64,000 bases of DNA. Origin: Parabacteroides faecis. GTDB taxonomy: Bacteria; Bacteroidota; Bacteroidia; Bacteroidales; Tannerellaceae. How positions within the stretch are numbered: the first letter of the stretch is position 1; the number at the start of each line of letters is the position of its first letter. The DNA is taken from the NCBI RefSeq assembly GCF_014647375.1, contig NZ_BMPB01000001.1:248001-312000 (forward strand). Direction: 5' to 3'. This document shows, one piece after another, positions 61,001 to 64,000 of this stretch. Below the pieces are notes generated by a model. That model ran no database searches and had not been told where the DNA came from. It worked only from the letters and a program-made list of their open reading frames with translations. Both the position numbers and the translations under genes were made by a program.

Positions 61001-61279
61001 AAAGCTTCCATTAATATCTGTAATAGTACCCAAAGTTGTACCTTTAGTCGAAACATTTGCTCCAATAATAGGCTCTCCATTTGTATCTGTAACTTTCCCG
61101 GTAATCCGGATAATTTTATCTGCTGAGTTACTTTTTGTAATAATTATTTGATCATCTTGATAGGAAGCTTTTTGTTCCTTTGCATTCCCGGCCAGGCAGG
61201 AAAACAGTAAAACAGTTAAAACTAACAGACTGATTTTATTTTTATTATAATCTGATAGTATTAGAAAAGTTAATTTCAT
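58082..61279 (-). CDS. SusC/RagA-family TonB-linked outer-membrane transporter
   Basis: A 1065-residue transporter. After a signal region it goes nearly straight into the carboxypeptidase-like domain (GANVSTKGTTLGTITDINGSF), then LEEVVVVGYG, the plug (IDGAEGDINLINPSDIENVSVLKDG) and the barrel ending in FGVNVVF. There is no STN domain and no sigma/anti-sigma pair nearby. The nearest regulator is the XRE gene at 61646 on the other strand. The leader is long (promoter box at 61555-61562). An antisense promoter box overlaps the start codon (CAAAGATATG context), as at the susC at 33094. Confidence 0.92.
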   Translation of the reverse strand: MKLTFLILSDYNKNKISLLVLTVLLFSCLAGNAKEQKASYQDDQIIITKSNSADKIIRITGKVTDTNGEPIIGANVSTKGTTLGTITDINGSFLLDVPSETVISISYIGYLTQEVKVKQQTSLNIVLKEDTQALEEVVVVGYGTVKRANLGGAVATADAKAFEARPVQNAVTALQGEVPGLTITRSGGGAPGAETTMKIRDVSSINGGTPLVLIDGAEGDINLINPSDIENVSVLKDGTAAIYGARASDGVVLITTKSGKRNQKTTVSFDAYYSVKTPALLKKTASLLQHAEMALEITDGSFPIEYTKEDLELIRQNSDQILTGVEWGRWGNIYPKFFKNQDWNDIVIGNGNMQNYNVNISGGGERYSYLVSLGHQREEGLPKFGKDLNKRYFVRAKSSIEIFKNLTYDLNLAYEASNRDYSSGLTEGQNIWELIYKTRSWTPLRNPAGNFYTFEGFDNPAQVLEEGGMANKTTGNVTVNNQLRWNVIDGLDLVGQAVIRKYDFDENVTNKIIYSRNWEDVNHRTARTPNNAERRYSKTLSKNFTLYADYKKNFNDLHDLSVMVGTSHESQNYDKFTAKRINFDQQENMSLQLGGSENQSAWSEGNAWTINSFFSRVNYTFKNRYIIEGTLRADGSSRFDPDHRWGYFPGVNAAWRLGEEGFMKNLNLFDDLKVRASYGEMGNQSGIGLYDYIQLISLSSDYYPFGGGTKGQMAKSGNIVSTSRTWETIQTTNIGLDFATLKNRLYGSFDYFWKENKNMLIPKTYPSMLGADAPSTNSGHLSIRGWEVALGWRDQINDFSYSVRFNLSDARNQVVERVGSNLIKLGLNETPTDYPLNSFFGYEFDGIIQDEQELKDYIARFPNGGIPGDLSVGDAKYKDLDGDGKLSVLGDGKEGSGDVKYLGDKNPRYNFGMNLSATYKGFDFSAFIQGVGRRTMFLEGEASKPMAEAWFQSAAYWYGKTWTAERTDAQYPAITSTSKRGYNYYYSTNTKHNVGYARLKNLQLGYTIPSSVTAKIGLQKLRVYFSGEDLFEIHNTPGGWDPEEDGQITSYPFARNYSFGVNVVF

Positions 61280-61291
61280 ATCTTTGTTTTA

Positions 61292-61397
61292 TTAAAAGTG
61301 AAACTTTATTTTAATAGCATTATTAATGTGGGATCCTTTTGATGTCAAAAACCGGGAAGAAAGGTCGCAAACTTTGATCTTCCTGGTTTTCTTTTTT
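61292..61397 (+). ncRNA. Predicted cis-antisense small RNA at the second susC start
   Basis: A plus-strand box TATCTTTG (61279-61286) overlaps the susC ATG. A hairpin (61348-61360 with 61378-61390, one G-U pair, plus inner AAAG/CTTT) and CTTTTTT follow. The RNA would be about 105 nt and complementary to the susC leader. The arrangement repeats that at 36531-36621. Confidence 0.55.
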
Positions 61398-61554
61398 ACA
61401 TATTCTCTCCTCCTATAAGTTTATTGATTTATAATTATAGTCATTTTGCTTGCCTTCCTTTTTTAACAAGATGAACATTAGATATAAAGACCTTAGCATC
61501 AGTCTGCATTTTCTTCTTTTATTGAATTAAGAATTATAAAATATTTTTACTTTA

Positions 61555-61562
61555 CAAAGTTA
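61555..61562 (-). promoter_or_regulatory. -7 promoter box (TAACTTTG) of the susC operon
   Basis: Exact TAnnTTTG match on the minus strand. It gives a susC leader of about 270 nt that covers the antisense RNA region. The rest of the gap (61280-61645) holds no open frame. Confidence 0.5.
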
Positions 61563-61645
61563 AACTGAAAAGAGATTATATTATATCCACCTAATTTGTT
61601 ACTTTTGACCGATAAAAGAAGAATATTATTCAATTTTTTACTACT

Positions 61646-62029
61646 ATGGCTACAGATTTAAAAAAATTAGTGGGGCAACGCCTTCAATTACTTCGCTTAG
61701 AGAAAAATCTCACTCAGGAACAAATGAGTGAAAAGCTCAATCTTTCTACCAGTGCCTATTGTAAAATTGAATATGGAGAAACAGATCTGACTCTTACCCG
61801 TCTGAACAAAATAGCAGAAGTACTCAATATGTCGGCTGTTGAACTTTTCACACGAATAGAGGGTGATACCTATAATAACTATCCCAAAGACCATGGTCGG
61901 GTATGGATCACACGTGACAGTAGCATAGTAAATGTCGACAACAATGATGATCTCCGCGAATTGGTTAAGTCAAATTCGCGTCTTATCGAAGTTCTTTTGA
62001 AAAGGATAGAGGATCTCGAGAAGAAATAA
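61646..62029 (+). CDS. XRE-family HTH regulator with C-terminal coiled coil
   Basis: A 127-residue DNA-binding protein. The Cro/CI-type HTH covers residues about 8-65 (LRLEKNLTQEQMSEKLNLSTSAYCKIEYGETDLTLTRLNKIAEVL). A Lys/Glu-rich helix (LVKSNSRLIEVLLKRIEDLEKK) could form a coiled coil. No ligand domain is present. It is divergent from the susC at 61279 and upstream of the arsenate-reductase-like gene; either could be its target. Confidence 0.85.
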   Translation: MATDLKKLVGQRLQLLRLEKNLTQEQMSEKLNLSTSAYCKIEYGETDLTLTRLNKIAEVLNMSAVELFTRIEGDTYNNYPKDHGRVWITRDSSIVNVDNNDDLRELVKSNSRLIEVLLKRIEDLEKK

Positions 62030-62042
62030 GGGAACAAATACA

Positions 62043-62050
62043 TATCTTTG
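62043..62050 (+). promoter_or_regulatory. -7 promoter box (TATCTTTG) upstream of the arsC-like gene
   Basis: Exact TAnnTTTG match 31 bases before the GTG start at 62081. It suggests separate transcription from the XRE gene. Confidence 0.55.
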
Positions 62051-62080
62051 TTTTTTTGAAAAACATATATATTCCCAAAC

Positions 62081-62554
62081 GTGAAAATATTAATATTATG
62101 TACCGGCAACAGTTGCCGCAGCCAAATGGCGCAAGGTTGGTTACAGTCTTTCGACAAGAATCTGATCGTTTGTTCGGCAGGAACAGAGCCGGAAAAAGAA
62201 GTGAATCCGCTAGCTATCAAAACGATGAGCAATTCCGGTATCGATATAAGTCACCATATACCTAAATCGATAAATGAATATCTGAACGAACCCTGGGATT
62301 ATGTCATTACAGTTTGCGGTGAAGCCAATGACAACTGTCCGGTTTTCAAAGGAAAAGTCAGACATCGTGTGCATATCGGTTTTTACGATCCATCCAAAGC
62401 CAAAGGAACACCCGAATTTATAGAAAGTGAATTTCGTCGGATATGTAATCAGATCAAAACAAAAATGTATGATTTTTACACTGACGAAATACAAAATGGC
62501 GATGGTGGTCCCACATGCACCTGTGGAGCAAACAGATTTTGCAGGTGTAATTAA
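62081..62554 (+). CDS. Arsenate reductase-like protein (low-molecular-weight PTP fold)
   Basis: A 157-residue cytosolic protein with a GTG start. The P-loop is CTGNSCRS (Cys7, Cys12), the ArsC-type thioredoxin-dependent fold. VCGEANDNC supplies the redox pair (Cys79, Cys86), and FYDP carries the general acid Asp103. These fit arsenate reductase more than protein phosphatase. The last ~15 residues form an extra tail CTCGANRFCRC with four cysteines (146, 148, 154, 156), not part of the usual family. No ArsR or arsenite pump gene is adjacent. Confidence 0.85.
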   Translation: MKILILCTGNSCRSQMAQGWLQSFDKNLIVCSAGTEPEKEVNPLAIKTMSNSGIDISHHIPKSINEYLNEPWDYVITVCGEANDNCPVFKGKVRHRVHIGFYDPSKAKGTPEFIESEFRRICNQIKTKMYDFYTDEIQNGDGGPTCTCGANRFCRCN

Positions 62555-62647
62555 TAGTCGAAGCCGGATCCTATATTTACCGGCTTTAGCCACTTTGTTT
62601 TCCCGGATATTTTTATAACTTGTAATGTTTGAAGATTGAAAAAATAA

Positions 62648-62685
62648 AAGCCCAAAATATATTTCGATTAATACACTTTGGGCTT
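62648..62685 (-). terminator. Intrinsic terminator of the oxidoreductase gene
   Basis: AAGCCCAAA (62648-62656) pairs with TTTGGGCTT (62677-62685). On the minus strand a T-rich run follows. Confidence 0.7.
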
Positions 62686-62697
62686 CTGCTTTTTATA

Positions 62698-64000
62698 TTA
62701 TACATTATAATATTGTTCCCATCCTTTACGCGGAGGCTGACCGGACAGCATCTGGTTGGCGAAGTCGTCATTTACGATCTCCTTGGTATCGCGGTCGAAC
62801 ACCAATTTGCGGTTCAGATGTTGTGCCAATACGCCAAGACAGAATACCTGGCTTAACGGACCTGCTATCGAGAACGGTGAACGTGTCTTTTCTTTTCCCT
62901 GACAAGCCAACAGGAAGTTTGCATAATGGTTTGACGGGCTTTTCTGGTATTCAGGAAGAGTCGGATTCATTTCTTTGGCGATTTTATCCGGGATAACAGA
63001 CAAGGTGCTACCATGAGAACCGCCCTTAAATGTCAATGTCTTTGAATATATTTCCTTTCCGGGATTCAGTTTCATCAACTGAAGTTTTCCACCGGCTACA
63101 GTCGGTATGTTCGGATCGACATCTGAAGAACCAAAGTTTTCAGGTACAGGAGGAATATTATCCAAACCATCATACCAAGTTACATCAACAGCCGGCATGT
63201 TTCCTCTTTCCGGAAATTTGAACAAGATCGTAGAAGACATCGGGAAGAAGAAATTGTTATGATCTTTCAGATAGATCGGATTCACTTCGGAAGGTAATCC
63301 CATATCTAGAAATTCATGAGCCGTATCAAGGATATGTGCTCCCCAGTCGCCCAACGCGCCCATACCGAAATCATACCAGCAACGCCACTGTCCCATATGA
63401 TAATCATGGTTATAATCGTGATGTTGCACTACACCCAGCCAGGTATCCCAATCCATTGTTTCAGGAACAGGCTCTCCCATCGGCATATGTTTGATATTCG
63501 GATTCCATCCGTGCCAGCGGCGCGGAGAGTTCATGTGTGCGGTGATGGCTGTCACATCCTTGATCAATCCGGCTTCTTTCCATGCCTTGAACTGGAAATA
63601 ATTCGCTTCCGAGTGGCCCTGGTTACCCATCTGCGTAACAACACCGTATTTCTTTTCGCCCCGCATCATCAGCTCTATCTCCTGGAAAGTACGGGCCATC
63701 GGTTTCTCTACATATACATGTTTTCCATGTGCCATCGCTTCAATCGTGATCGGGAAATGGGCATGGTCGGGAACACCTACCGTCACAGCATCGATCTTTC
63801 CGGCCATCTGATCGAACATCTTACGGAAATCCTGATAACGGGGAACTTTCGGGAACATAGATATCAACTCTTGTGTATGCGCTGCACCCATATCCACATC
63901 ACACAGGGCCACTACATTACACAATCCGGTCTTATACAATTCTTTGGCTATTTCACCACCACGGTTTCCAATGCCAATAAATGCAATATTCACTTTCTCG
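62698..64000 (-). CDS. Gfo/Idh/MocA-family oxidoreductase (5' end beyond the window)
   Basis: At least 431 residues. NAD(P)-binding Rossmann motif IGIGNRGGE is near the visible start, and EKPMA is the family signature. The C-terminal dehydrogenase-type domain follows. The GTG at 63993 looks like an internal codon because the frame is still open to the window edge (Glu-Lys-Val upstream), and such Bacteroidales proteins usually begin with a Tat-type signal. It probably oxidises or hydrolyses a sugar in the periplasm. Substrate unknown; a nearby PUL link is only by distance. Confidence 0.85.
   Translation of the reverse strand, partial: EKVNIAFIGIGNRGGEIAKELYKTGLCNVVALCDVDMGAAHTQELISMFPKVPRYQDFRKMFDQMAGKIDAVTVGVPDHAHFPITIEAMAHGKHVYVEKPMARTFQEIELMMRGEKKYGVVTQMGNQGHSEANYFQFKAWKEAGLIKDVTAITAHMNSPRRWHGWNPNIKHMPMGEPVPETMDWDTWLGVVQHHDYNHDYHMGQWRCWYDFGMGALGDWGAHILDTAHEFLDMGLPSEVNPIYLKDHNNFFFPMSSTILFKFPERGNMPAVDVTWYDGLDNIPPVPENFGSSDVDPNIPTVAGGKLQLMKLNPGKEIYSKTLTFKGGSHGSTLSVIPDKIAKEMNPTLPEYQKSPSNHYANFLLACQGKEKTRSPFSIAGPLSQVFCLGVLAQHLNRKLVFDRDTKEIVNDDFANQMLSGQPPRKGWEQYYNV

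Overview
The window is chromosomal DNA of a gut-type Bacteroidales bacterium, most like Parabacteroides and less likely Bacteroides. The evidence is the four SusC/SusD pairs, an ECF sigma/FecR pair, lipoproteins with Bacteroidota lipoboxes, recurrent promoter -7 boxes of the form TAnnTTTG, and a tandem pair of DUF3863-type proteins. Species-level identity cannot be read from the sequence alone.

Layout. (1) 0-4.6 kb is housekeeping: the 3' end of parE, coaD, a C-terminal processing protease, a 5'-nucleotidase and a DeoR-type regulator. (2) 4.6-9.3 kb is a minimal SusC/SusD pair on the minus strand, followed by a 1-kb intergenic region with a probable structured RNA and two arrays of 22-bp repeats. 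(3) 10.4-13.3 kb holds a lipoprotein, an exported nitrilase-fold protein, a HAD phosphatase and a small exported protein. (4) 14.3-21.7 kb is a plus-strand locus (IPT/NHL lipoprotein, SusC, SusD, DUF1735-type surface lipoprotein), followed by an MG2-like/plug protein and a convergent lipoprotein tyrosine phosphatase. (5) 25.7-38.2 kb is a complete minus-strand polysaccharide-utilisation locus: ECF sigma, FecR, SusC with STN domain, SusD, a GH2 beta-galactosidase with a ricin-type lectin domain, and a retaining-type GH97 probably acting on alpha-galactosides. (6) 38.3-47.3 kb is a mosaic island beside tRNA-Leu. It holds three near-identical fused nucleotidyltransferase-HEPN genes, separate MntA/HepT remnants, a duplicated small gene, a DJ-1/PfpI protein, a broken methyltransferase, a GNAT, a Crp-type regulator and a lipoprotein. 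(7) 47.3-53.5 kb is housekeeping: tRNA-Leu(UAG), an operon parC-DUF3316-S41 lipoprotein, and ilvA. (8) 53.6-61.3 kb is a fourth SusC/SusD operon that carries two tandem DUF3863-like proteins and no recognisable glycosidase. (9) 61.6-64 kb has an XRE regulator, an arsenate-reductase-like protein with an extra cysteine tail, and a Gfo/Idh/MocA oxidoreductase cut by the window edge.

The strongest candidate for something undescribed is the nucleotidyltransferase-HEPN array. The three copies are almost identical in promoter, catalytic domain and HEPN core, but a window of about 26 residues at the start of the HEPN part has been replaced in each copy. Other structured signals are two plus-strand antisense RNA candidates overlapping the starts of susC genes, two modules of four 22-bp-spaced repeats, and a roughly 275-nt structured transcript upstream of the first susC.
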